Assembly: GCF_018812025.1 (NCBI RefSeq) | Contig: NC_063054.1 | Coordinates: 38,314,396-38,378,395 of the forward strand | From: Megalobrama amblycephala | Lineage: Eukaryota > Chordata > Actinopteri > Cypriniformes > Xenocyprididae | DNA: 64,000 bases | Direction of reading: 5' to 3' | Part shown: piece by piece, positions 47,263-58,300 of the stretch | Position numbering within the stretch: the stretch's first letter is position 1 | Layout of the letters: each line of letters begins with the position of its first letter | The notes under the pieces: generated by a model | The model's input: the letters and a program-made list of their open reading frames with translations, nothing else | What the model was told of the DNA's origin: nothing | Databases searched by the model: none | Program-made: the position numbers and the translations under genes

Positions 47263-47614
47263 GAGCTGGGCGATATCTTTATCCCGATATTTTTCAGACA
47301 ATATTCAATATACAAATGTTGAGATGTAAAAAGTAAAACACTGTTTCTCACTAAACGAACACAGAGAACATTTTTCGTTCATATGCACCAACAATACATA
47401 ATGATAAACAGCAATATTCACCTACATTTTATTTTTACTAACACATTTTAATGCGTGAAAAATGCCACACGAGGACGAAAACAATTTGTAAGTGACACCA
47501 AATAAAAAAAGTGCTTTAAAATCATCTCAATACTCACAAATGTTGCATAATTTATTATCAACAGCAAAATCATCGCAAATATTTTCAGAGTATTCGATAT
47601 ATCGCCCAGCTCTA
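47263..47614. mobile_element. GAGCTGGGCGATAT element
   Basis: It is bounded by GAGCTGGGCGATATC at the left and GATATATCGCCCAGCTC at the right, an inverted repeat. The A+T-rich interior contains CGATATTTTTCAGACAATAT. The GGGCGATAT end type occurs in widespread vertebrate hAT-like repeats. Confidence 0.65.
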
Positions 47615-47629
47615 AAAAGACAAAAACAT

Positions 47630-47963
47630 CCCAGCTAACAGGGAACGTTCTCAGAACGTTCTCTCAAGGTTATGAACAAACATTCTTCCAGTAACATTAA
47701 TAAAATGTTCGTTCATGGTCTTTAATAATGTTAGCACAAAAACATTATATATACATACATTTTTAACGCTTTTTAAATGTTACGACTTGTTTCGGAACGT
47801 TCAGAGAACATTTAAAAGTAACGTTCTCACAATGTTTGCAAAATGGAACGTTCACATAACCAAGAAAAAACACTTGTTTTGAATGTTCAGAGAACTTTCA
47901 GAAATAACATTAACTTAATGGGAATGTTAGGAAAACGTTCTTAGAACGTATTTTTGTTAGCTG
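47630..47963. mobile_element. CCCAGCTAACA/AACGTTC palindromic MITE, complete
   Basis: It runs from CCCAGCTAACAGGGAACGTT to TATTTTTGTTAGCTGG, with inverted termini and internal GAACGTTC palindromes. Confidence 0.82.
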
Positions 47964-48559
47964 GAATTAAATACACGATTTGATATGATAACAGAAGCTA
48001 AGATGCCTTAAGCCCTTAATTAACATCATGTACAGGTTTGTTTTATTGAAGACGGCCCATTTGAACATCACACAGAAACACTGTTTCAGCAGTATATTTG
48101 ACCTTTAAAACGTTTGATTCTCAAGTCCTGTAATGAGCTTCAGTCATTCTTCTGTGAATGGAATCTTTTACATCATGTGACTCTGTTTGCCTACCTGACC
48201 CGTGGGACACTGCATATACCTGCACATATATGTGACGAGCTCCAGTAAAACCAGCGGATCGTCTTCATTATTCACCAGCTATTTCAGTAAGAGGTCACAA
48301 ACTGAAGGTTGTTTTGGAAGGAAATTGTACATTATGGTATAGCGATTCACGACCGGTTCTGTTGTTTTCCACTAATGTAATGCGACAATGTGGCGAGTGC
48401 TGAAGAATATTAAATGTTTCCATTATGAACAGGCTACTGAGGTATGAATACATTTCTGTGGCAATTCAAGTAAAAGAGTTGAAATGAGAGGCTTTACACG
48501 TCTGCTCACTCGATTCACTTTCTGGCGCTTTACCATTCCTATATATCTATAAACATCAT
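47964..48559. other. Spacer without recognised gene
   Basis: No repeat or gene recognised. Confidence 0.3.
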
Positions 48560-49258
48560 ACAGTACAGTGCATTTATTTGATCAAAAATACAGTAAAAAT
48601 TGTGAAATATTTTTACAATGTAAATCAGCTGTTTTCTATGTGAATATATAGTAAAGTGTAATTTATTCCTGAATTTTCAGCATCATTACTCCAGTCTTCA
48701 GTGTCACATGATCCTTCAGAAATCATTCTGATATGATGATTTGACGATCAAGAAACATTTATGATTATTATCAATGTTGAAAACAGTCATATTTGTGTGG
48801 CTGAAACCATCATATATTACCATTCAAAGGTTTGGGTTCTGTACGATTTTATTATGAAAGGAAATTAATACTTTTATTCAGAAAGGACGCATTATATTGA
48901 TCAAAAGCGAGAGTGAAGTGACCCGAAACTTTCCATTCATCAAAGAATAAAAATAAAAATTGTACAACTTTTTCCACAAAAATATAAAAGTTTGCAACAT
49001 TGATGATAATAAGACCCATTTTTAATAAGTGAGCACCAATAATAATTAACAAAAAGTGATTATTCAATGATGATCAGCATATTAGAAAAACATCATGTGA
49101 CACTGAAGACTGGAGTAATGATGCTGAAAATTCAGCTTTGATCACAGGAATAAATTACACTTTACTATATATTCACATAGAAAACAGTTGATTTACATTG
49201 GAATAATATTTCACAATTTTTACTGTATTTTTGATCAAATAAATTCAGCCTTGGTGAG
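48560..49258. mobile_element. Two CCATTCAAAAGTTTGG-family MITE halves, head to head
   Basis: GCATTTATTTGATCAAAAAT at 48570 and its inverse ATTTTTGATCAAATAAAttc at 49226 bound an inverted repeat. The inner blocks CAGCATCATTACTCCAGTCT (48679) and AAGACTGGAGTAATGATGCT (49106) are mirrored. Confidence 0.8.
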
Positions 49259-49269
49259 CAGAATTCATT

Positions 49270-50495
49270 ATTCCACAATATGTGAATTTCGTCACAAACG
49301 CAAGCATGCACTTTAATTTCTCACTGGCTTTGCAGGGGGACGGTCACATATATGATGCATTTTTAATGGTTGAATAGATGTTGTGCTTCCTTTGACTCGT
49401 ACATAAAACATCTCATATAAATCTCAATGAACAGAGCTTCTTTACATATACAAGTACAGTTACCAAACCGGCAAAGTCGACATTTCTCTGCCCACTTTGG
49501 ATATTTTCAGCAATGCAAGGGAGACGACGAGAAATAAAGACAGTAAAGTTGGAACATTTCAACGTAAATAAGAAGAAGAAACGAGACACAGTTTCTTGTC
49601 AAAACAGTTTTTTTACAACACCCTTTTTAAAAAGTGGCCGGCCGAGCGCTCAGGTAGATGCCGCCACCGTTTCTTCATAGTTTGTGTGTAAAAGCTGAGA
49701 CACATTCTGGATAGAGTAATAAAATATTATTATAATTATGAATATTTCATTTTTTTTTTTTCTCTCAGAATGCACATCGTTCGGTATATAAATGACAGAG
49801 GCATGAGGAGGGACGGCGGGCCTGTCCGTTCCGAGGCCCGTTTGCGTTTCCTTATCGATGGAGAGCGTGAGACATTCAGCGCAACACCTGCAGGACGTCC
49901 CCGCGTCGTCCATTCGTGACGGTCACGGTCGCGCCGCATTCCAGCACTTGAGGGGCGATAGAAATGAGTATAAAATAGCCCATCAGAGATGTTAGAAACA
50001 TTGATGTTTGGTGTCGATGGCCAGGCTAACGGATCGGTTTTTAACCTGAAGGCACTTCTTTTTTTAATGGCAGAAATTCTGTCACTCAACTGGAACTGGG
50101 AACGGCGTCAAACCAGAGTCTTTTACCGTCACGGATGCTCGTAATCGCACGAAACGTTGTCCGTCTTCCGCTCGGGAACGTGAGCACAGTGTTGTGAAAT
50201 CAGGCTGCTACTGGAAACGCTCCTTTATTTGCGTTTTAAAGCACCAAGCCAAATGAAACCAAAGAACAAATCGAGAGATGTGAGAAAAGGTAGACCCGAA
50301 GGTGAGACGTTCTGCTGATTGTACTCCAAATCACCAGCGTATCGAATCTTGGACGAAAGGGAATTGCGTGTGAAACTGCTTTTGCTTCCCTTTCGGATAA
50401 ATCCATACATCCAGATGGCGAAGTAGTCGTTGTGCTTGTCAGACTGTGTTCAAATCCTCTGTCGGGTCCGGACGTGATGGAGAATCCTTCTGAAC
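49270..50495 (-). CDS. Candidate 3'-terminal exon of the MDGA gene with 3'UTR (tentative)
   Basis: A possible acceptor (TTTTCTGCTGAG or, 6 bp on, TTCAG) opens at 50495. The incoming phase needed after exon 54482-54581 is one base, and this gives an open frame of 85 codons to TAA at 50236-50238. The frame ends YLFSHLSICSLVSFGLVL, a hydrophobic tail like the cleaved GPI-anchor signal that MDGA proteins carry. Below the stop, 49270-50230 is non-repetitive and contains ATTAAA boxes, like a 3'UTR. Against it: the frame has no recognised similarity, an overlapping frame is also open and ends LGALKRK, and a TIR element lies only 40 bp upstream of the acceptor. Confidence 0.3.
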
Positions 50496-50537
50496 CTCAG
50501 CAGAAAATATTTTTTTGTTTGCGTATCGTCGCTGTCG

Positions 50538-51174
50538 GGCGGAAACCCCGTATCTCCAAAAACCGCTACTTTTCAGGAAATGGGAAAAAAATCGGTATTA
50601 TTTCAATAATTAAACACCGCAGTGTCAAAGTTATTATTGTGGTTAGGGTTTATATATGGTCAGACACTTGCATGTGTCATTATGTTATTAACATTTGACC
50701 AAAATCAAGCTCAAATTGAGTTTTTGACTGATTGTTTTGTCTGTGCTTCGAATTACATTTTCATGAACACACACAAGTTATAAAATGTATTGTAGCTCAG
50801 TTTTTCTGTCATTTGGCCAAAAACTCAAGGCAAATGCAAGACCAAGAAACTCTTCTCTACTCCTCAATACATTATCATTAGCCTATATATATATATTTAG
50901 TGTTTCTTGAGTAAAGAAAACGCTGTACTTATTCAAAGAAACAGCTCTTTATTTATCATTGCATTGCAAACAAGCAGAGACGTGCTAAACTTATGATGTT
51001 TGACTGACAGTTTGAGGAGCCAATGGAGTTACGAGCTTTAGTCACAAGCTATTTTTAATACTTTTCAATGGTTAAATATTTGCAAAACCTACAGATGGAT
51101 GTAAAGGTTGACTGATAGTAATGATTTATGAAAAAAGAGAAATTACGAAAATATGGAGATACGAGGTTTCTGCC
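50538..51174. mobile_element. TIR element (GGCGGAAACCCCGTATCTCC)
   Basis: The left end GGCGGAAACCCCGTATCTCC is mirrored at the right by TGGAGATACGAGGTTTCTGCC. The right half (AACAGCTCTTTATTTATCAT, GACTGACAGTTTGAGGAGCC, AATACTTTTCAATGGTTAAA) recurs at 61375-61670, 63035-63325 and 63450-63720. Confidence 0.7.
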
Positions 51175-51635
51175 GGAGAGCAACAAAATATTTATTACTT
51201 TTCTGTTTAGGTTTGTCATCGTTTCATGGTGTTATTCCCGGTGTTGTGCCTTCTCAGCAATCCGAAAGCATAAATCTTTGGTGATAAAATATTACGGGAC
51301 GCATCTCGAGTCTCTTCTCACGTGGAGCGTCACCTCTGATGAAAGAATACGGTAAAAAACAGTGTGACGCTCAATGGCCATATACTGGAGCCGGTGTGTG
51401 GAGCCGCTCCTCTGATCGCTGTGGGGAAACAGAGAAAGACCATTATACGATCACGATTCCAAGTTTCGATTCCAATAAGGCAAAAAAAGTCAAACATTTA
51501 GATATGAAACATATTTATCTTGTCTTTTTGCAAAACATTCTGTTGCTGAATACCATGAACAAAAATCCCAAAGAGCTTACACAAGGAGCTTTTGCCTGTG
51601 ATTTTAACAAAAATACCATAGCAAAAACAACTACA
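51175..51635. other. Intronic spacer
   Basis: Presumed last MDGA intron. No recognised content. Confidence 0.3.
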
Positions 51636-53222
51636 CTCTAAAAAAAATACTGGTTTAAAAACAACCCAAGTTGGGTTGAAAATGGACAAACACAGTGATT
51701 GGGTTATTTTTAACCCAGTGGTTGATTTAAATGTTTGACCAATGTGCTGGGTAGTTTTATTTAACCCAACTATTGATTAAAAATGACTATATATCTGGCT
51801 TAAAAATGAACCAAAAATAGGTTGTAAATTAAAAATCAGACACATAATTACTAGTGGCAACAATAATAATCAAAAGGTGAACTTTTAATAAATGTTTATT
51901 GGTTAATTATTATTCAATTATTAAACATATTAATAAATGTTCATTTCCAACATGTTCATTTTAAGTGAGCAATGCAGTAATTTTTAAACAATAGTTGAGT
52001 TAAATAAAACTACCCAGCAGGTTGGGTCAAACATTTAACTGAACCACTAGGTTAAAACAACCCATTCGCCAAGTTAAAACAACCCAATCACTGGGTTAAA
52101 ACAACCCAATTGCTGGGTTAAAACTACCCAATCACTGGGTTAAAACAACCCAATCACTGGGTCAAAACAACCCATTTGCTAATTTAAAACAACCCAATCA
52201 CTGGGTTAAAACAACCCAATCACTGGGTTAAAACAACCCAATTGCTGGGTTAAAACAACCCAATCACTGGGTCAAAACAACCCATTCGCTAAGTTAAAAC
52301 AACCCAATCACTGGGTTAAAACAACTCTTTTGCTGGTTTAAAACTACCCAATCACTGGGTTAAAACAACCCAATTGCTGGGTTAAAACAACCCAATCACT
52401 GGGTCAAAACAACCCATTCGCTAAGTTAAAACAACCCAATCACTGGGTTAAAACAACTCTTTTGCTGGTTTAAAACTACCCAATCACTGGGTTAAAACAA
52501 CCCAATTGCTGGGTTAAAACAACCCATTCGCTAAGTTAAAACAACCCAATCACTGGGTTAAAACAACTCTTTTGCTGGGTTAAAACAACCCAATCACTGG
52601 GTTAAAACAACCCAATCACTGGGTCAAAACAACCCATTCGCTAAGTTAAAACAACCCAATCACTGGGTTAAAACAACCCAATTGCTGGGTTAAAACAACC
52701 CAATCACTGGGTCAAAACAACCCATTCGCCAAGTTAAAACAACCCAATCACTGGGTTAAAACAACTCTTTTGCTGGTTTAAAACTACCCAATCACTGGGT
52801 TAAAACAACCCAATTGCTGGGTTAAAACAACCCAATCACTGGGTCAAAACAACCCATTCGCTAAGTTAAAACAACCCAATCACTGGGTTAAAACAACCCA
52901 ATTGCTGGGTTAAAACAACCCAATCACTGGGTTAAAACAACCCAATCACTGGGTCAAAACAACCCATTCGCTAAGTTAAAACAACCCAATGACTGGGTTA
53001 AAACAACTCTTTTGCTGGGTTAAAACAACTCTTTTGCTGGGTTAAAACAACCCAATCACTGGGTTAAAACAACCCAATCTCTGGGTCAAAACAACCCAAT
53101 CTCTGGGTCAAAACAACCCATTCGCTAAGTTAAAACAACCCTTTCACTGGGTTAAAACAACCCAATCGCTGCATTAAAACAACCCAACCGCTAAGTTTGT
53201 CCATTTTCAACCCAATCTGGGT
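51636..53222. mobile_element. AACCCA/TGGGTT MITE with expanded arm
   Basis: The left arm contains AAAAACAACCCAAGTTGGGT and GTTGAAAATGGACAAAC. The right arm ends GTTTGTCCATTTTCAACCCA then ATCTGGGTTAG, its inverse. Between the arms, one side has grown into a 22-bp tandem array. Confidence 0.8.
52050..53205. repeat. 22-bp hairpin minisatellite, about 52 units
   Basis: The unit is AAAACAACCCAATCACTGGG plus TT, with variants CAATTGC, CATTCGCTAAG and CTCTTTTGC. Each unit is itself a small inverted repeat (AACCCA/TGGGTT). Higher-order periods of 132 bp (six units: CCCATTCGCT at 52281 and 52413) and 110 bp (next at 52523) are visible. Confidence 0.93.
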
Positions 53223-54481
53223 TAGTTTGTTTTTAAATTAAATAAATGAGCAAAAGCACAAATCAATAGGCCTACAACTGAATAAAGTTCAGTTACAGAA
53301 ATTGAAATAAAATGTAATCAAATTTTTACTTTTTATTTTTTTCACTTTTTATTAATGAAACATAGATTAATCCTTATTAACGTTACAAAAGTTATTCAGT
53401 CAAGATCAATGAGTGATTTTCTTTTTCTTTTGATCTTTGATTAACGTTAATGACAGGCTTCAGCGGTTTTATGAGGCTGCTGTCACTTTAAGACTGAATG
53501 CACGGATCCAATTTACTGATACACATGTGTCCATTCAAGCGCAAGAACATGCAAAAGACAACTCAGTTCAGTATTCGCGCACTACATGAGAGGACGCTTT
53601 AGATATGTGCACCGAAAACAGCGCTCTAGTGCCGAATTGGATTCTCTTTCACATCTTCTTTCGCTTGAATGGTTAAAATCACATTGAAATGGGAACACAG
53701 GAATCGTTAAATGGAATCGAAATGCACGTGTGCCCGGTTCTTGGAAATTTGGAACAAGTTCTTAAAAAGAAACGATTTTCGATACTCAACCCTACTCGCT
53801 ATAGTGTATAGTTTGTTAAGGTATTCTGCATGTTTCTATAGGGTGTTCAAATATGGCTCTAAAGACACTGACATGAACATGTTTTGTGATTACTTGACTA
53901 CACTAAGAGTCAGGTGTGCTAAAGACACACTGTGATCACTGAAAACACTGAGAGTCATTCATGTCTGGAGCGCAAGCGAGTTAACAGCATTAAAATCCGC
54001 CTCATGTTTTTCACACTTACAGCTGGTCATAAATGTCTGAACTGTATTTCTGTAATTCACAAGCATCCTCCAGCGCATATGACTATTCTCTAGATATCCA
54101 TGAAGCTTGTATTTACGACACAAACAAACCTCATGGAGAGATCGATATATGAAACTCTTTTAATAATAATGGAAAACCTGATGCGCTGTTATATTCCAGA
54201 CTAATAATAATGATTAACACATAACTTCACTCGATGATTACAGCCTTAGTTTGGCTCCAGAAGGAAGGCTTTCAATTTGCTCACGTATTTTCAGCAGAAG
54301 TGGAGCCACGTCTCGCTCTCACCATCAGTCTTGTCAATTCCAGCCCATTACCTGCCCTCATTTCAGTTTTTCTCGCTGTTTGTTCTAGTGTAATTACTGA
54401 GCTCTCTTGGACAACATTGTGCTTGCTGCAGCGCACGCAATTACGGCCTGGTTACCATGGAGATGCATGCTCGATACATAC
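53223..54481 (-). other. Intron sequence of the MDGA gene
   Basis: No repeat dominates. 53450-53960 contains old repeat-like blocks and 54190-54480 looks single-copy. The 147-codon plus-strand frame at 54234-54677 runs antisense through the MAM exon and is not called. Confidence 0.5.
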
Positions 54482-54581
54482 GATTGGACGGAGGGTCAGG
54501 ACACTCCCCCTCCTCCAGCGTGACATCATCAATGGCAATGTCCCCCTCGATCCCTGGACCGCGGATCCCCTCAAATATCAC
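54482..54581 (-). CDS. mdga: MDGA exon: C-terminal end of the MAM domain
   Basis: MDGA proteins are GPI-anchored Ig/FnIII/MAM cell-surface proteins of neurons that bind neuroligins and restrain synapse formation. On the minus strand the acceptor is TTTCCATCACGCAG (ends 54582) and the donor is GTATGT (from 54481). The 100-bp exon enters in phase 0 and leaves in phase 1. It reads [20 protein letters not shown] then [21 protein letters not shown] followed by a Cys within about eight residues is the closing signature of MAM domains, and the [11 protein letters not shown] run is characteristic of MDGA. Residue choices mix what I recall of mdga1 and mdga2, so the paralogue is open. Confidence 0.88.
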
Positions 54582-54712
54582 CTGCGTGATGGAAATAGAA
54601 CACAAAATCAAATGCTTATCTCAAGAGCCTCTTCTGCAGTCGACAGCATCTTTGAGAGGTTGTGCACAATCCCATAATGCATTCCGATGAGCGCAGTGAA
54701 AAATCAAACATG

Positions 54713-54739
54713 GTATATATATATATATATATATATATA
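54713..54739. repeat. (AT)n microsatellite in MDGA intron
   Basis: About 13 AT units within the 219-bp intron between the two MAM exons. Confidence 0.9.
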
Positions 54740-54800
54740 GACTAAACAGTTATAAATATATATAAATACTGAATAAATGTCCACTGCACATTTCACTCAC

Positions 54801-54934
54801 CTGGAAGGAGGAAATAGGGTGGATACTAATTTTGGCTTGTCTCCATCGGTCCCCTTGGTTCCCGCTGAGGGACCACACTGGACCTGCGTCTGAAGTCGAC
54901 TGACCTTTCTGCTTCACAAACGCATTCAGAGTGC
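54801..54934 (-). CDS. mdga: MDGA exon: middle of the MAM domain
   Basis: The acceptor TTTTTCCCACAG precedes 54934 and the donor GTGAGTG follows 54801. The 134-bp exon enters in phase 1 (completing a Gly codon with the upstream exon) and leaves in phase 0, which fits the next exon exactly. It reads TLNAFVKQKGQSTSDAGPVW, SLSGNQGDRWRQAKISIHPI and SSFQ. The W-S-x-S-G-N-x-G-x-x-W pattern is the conserved core of MAM domains. The intron to the next exon is only 219 bp. Confidence 0.92.
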
Positions 54935-55379
54935 CTGTGGGAAAAACACAATCAATTAATTTAACAACTGACCTCCTCAGTGCGGCCCAACAGAACAACT
55001 CATGACTGTAAGAGTATCTGAAGCTGCTGGAGAATCAATCAATCAATCCAGTTATAAAGAGTGGAAGTGCATTGAACACACTTCGACCTTAGTCAGTTAG
55101 CAAACATGTCTGCTTTAATGGGCAGAAGGTATGTTAAAACATTAAGGCAAGACATTACAGGCAAAAACATAGTTTTTTTTAATAGTGGACTAGTGGAAAG
55201 TAAACATCCAAAATACACTTATTTTATTGCACTTTATCTATTTGGCTGTAGATTTCAATCACAATCCATCTCTTTCACGGCACTGAGTTTGAGTCAGAAA
55301 TCTCCACTTCAGAAGCTTTACATACAGCAAACTTTACAGTTTTATTCATCTATATTCTGAAGGGTTGATTTGCTTGATT

Positions 55380-58300
55380 TATATACAAACAAATTATATC
55401 AACTAATTATATCATGCGCTCACAAAGTATTTAGTATTTAGTAAAACGAGCGAACAGATTATTATATCATGCGCTCATGATTTAGTAAAAAGTGAACAAA
55501 TTACTATATTGTGCTCACGATTTAGTAAAACGAGCGAATGAATTATATCATGCGCTCACGATTTAGTAAAACAAGCAAACGAATTATTATATCATGCGCT
55601 CACGCTTTAGTAAAATGAGAGAACAAATTATTATATCATGCGCTCACGATTTAGTAAAACAAGCAAACGAATTATTATATCATGCGCTCACGCTTTAGTA
55701 AAACGAGAGAACAAATTATTATATCATGCGCTCACGATTTAGTAAAACGAGCGAACAAATTATTATATCATGCGCTCACGATTTAGTAAAACAAGCAAAT
55801 TAATTATTATATCATGCGCTCACGATTTAGTAAAACAAATTATTATATCATGCGCTCACGATTTAGTAAAACGAGCGAACGAATTATTATATCACGCGCT
55901 CATGATTTAGTAAAACGAGCAAACGAATTATTATATCATGCGCTCACGATTTAGTAAAACGAGCGAACGAATTATTATATCACGCACTCACGATTTAGTA
56001 AAACGAGCGAACGAATTATTATATCATGCACTCACGATTTAGTAAAACAAGCGAATTAATTATATCATGCGCTCACGATTTAGTAAAACGAGTGAACGAA
56101 TTATTATACAATGCGCTCACGATTTAGTAAAACAAGCGAATTAATTATATCATGCGCTCACGATTTAGTAAAACGAGCGAACGAATTATTATATCACGCA
56201 CTCACGATTTAGTAAAACAAGCGAATTAATTATTATATCGTGCTCACGATTTAGTAAAACAAATTATTATATCATGCGCTCACGATTTAGTAAAACGAGC
56301 GAACAAATTATTATATCACGCACTCACGATTTAGTAAAACAAGCGAATTAATTATTATATCGTGCTCACGATTTAGTAAAACAAATTATTATATCATGCG
56401 CTCACGATTTAGTAAAATGAGCGAACGAATTATTATATCATGCACTCACGATTTAGTTCTGTCAGGACCACTATCGTCAAATATGATAGATAATGCATAG
56501 AGTTTGTATTGGCGGTATGGTTCTGTTCTGGGCAAGAACTCCCTGCGCATCCATGCAGCCTAGCATGGATAAGAGCAGGGAGAGCAGCAATAAACCCCCC
56601 AGGGTAAACAGAACAGGACCAACATGCAGATATCATTAAATGTCATGATTTAACATACACATTTTTCGAGAATTAGTCTGATTCAGGGGAAATAATAGAC
56701 CATCCTGACTGAAGAGAGGAGGAGCTGGGGATGGAGGAGGGTAATTTGCTCCTGAGAAATGCAATAGCTGCTGATAATACTGAGGAGCTTATATATAGAT
56801 GCTGTAATAGGCGTCGTATTCCTATAGGTAGACGCAAGTCACCTGGGAGTCAGCTGATGCAAGCTTGACTGACGTGACCTGCCAGAACTGACACTAACGC
56901 TAGATTAAAACGAGCGAACGAATTATTATATCATGCGTTCACGATTTAGTAAAACGAGCAAATGAACTATTATATCATGCGCTCATGATTTAGTAAAACG
57001 AGCGAATGAATTATTATATCATGCGCTCATGATTTAGTAAAACGAGCGAACGAATTATTATATCATGCGCTCATGATTTAGTAAAACGAGCAAATGAATT
57101 ATTATATCATGCGCTCATGATTTAGTAAAACGAGCGAATGAATTATTATATCATGCGCTCATGATTTAGTAAAACGAGCGAACGAATTATTATATCATGC
57201 GCTCACGATTTAGTAAAACGAGCGAACGAATTATTATATCATGCGCTCAGGATTTAGTAAAACGAGCAAACGAATTATTATATCATGCGCTCACGATTTA
57301 GTAAAACGAGCAAACGAATTATTATATCATGCGTTCATGATTTAGTAAAACGAGCGAACGAATTATTATATCATGCGCTCACGATTTAGTAAAACGAGCG
57401 AATTAATTATATCATGCGCTCACGATTTAGTAAAACGAGCGAATGAATTATTATATCATGCGCTCATGATTTAGTAAAACGAGCGAATGAATTATTATAT
57501 CATGCGCTCATGATTTAGTAAAATGAGCGAACGAATTATTATATCATGCGCTCACGATTTAGTAAAACGAGCGAACGAATTATTATATCATGCGCTCACG
57601 ATTTAGTAAAACAAGCGAATTAATTATATCATGCGCTCACGATTTAGTAAAACGAGCGAACAAATTATTATATCACGCACTCACGATTTAGTAAAACAAG
57701 CGAATTAATTATATCATGCGCTCACGATTTAGTAAAACGAGCGAACGAATTATTATATCATGCGCTCACGATTTAGTAAAACAAGCGAATTAATTATATC
57801 ATGCGCTCACGATTTAGTAAAACGAGCGAATTAATTATATCATGCGCTCACGATTTAGTAAAACGAGCAAACGAATTATTATATCATGCGCTCACGATTT
57901 AGTAAAACGAGCGAATTAATTATATCATGCGCTCACGATTTAGTAAAACGAGCAAACGAATTAATTATATCATGCGCTCACGATTTAGTAAAACGAGCAA
58001 ACGAATTATTATATCATGCGCTCACGATTTAGTAAAACAAGCGAATTAATTATTATATCGTGCTCACGATTTAGTAAAACAAATTATTATATCATGCGCT
58101 CACGATTTAGTAAAACGAGCGAATTAATTATATCATGCGCTCACGATTTAGTAAAACGAGCAAACGAATTAATTATATCATGCGCTCATGATTTAGTAAA
58201 ACGAGCAAACGAATTATTATATCATGCGCTCACGATTTAGTAAAACGAGCGAATTAATTATATCATGCGCTCACGATTTAGTAAAACGAGCAAACGAATT

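Noticed and set aside
50225..50410. 61-codon minus-strand frame ending LGALKRK as the MDGA terminus
   Set aside because: Its frame does not match the phase left by the preceding exon at the available acceptors, and it ends in charged residues, unlike a GPI signal. The overlapping frame ending FGLVL fits better.
52050..53205. CRISPR-like alternation of short repeats
   Set aside because: Units are contiguous with no unique spacers, and the genome is a vertebrate. It is a minisatellite.
54234..54677. 147-codon plus-strand open frame
   Set aside because: It runs antisense through the MDGA MAM exon (54482-54581), whose minus-strand reading has splice sites and a known domain.
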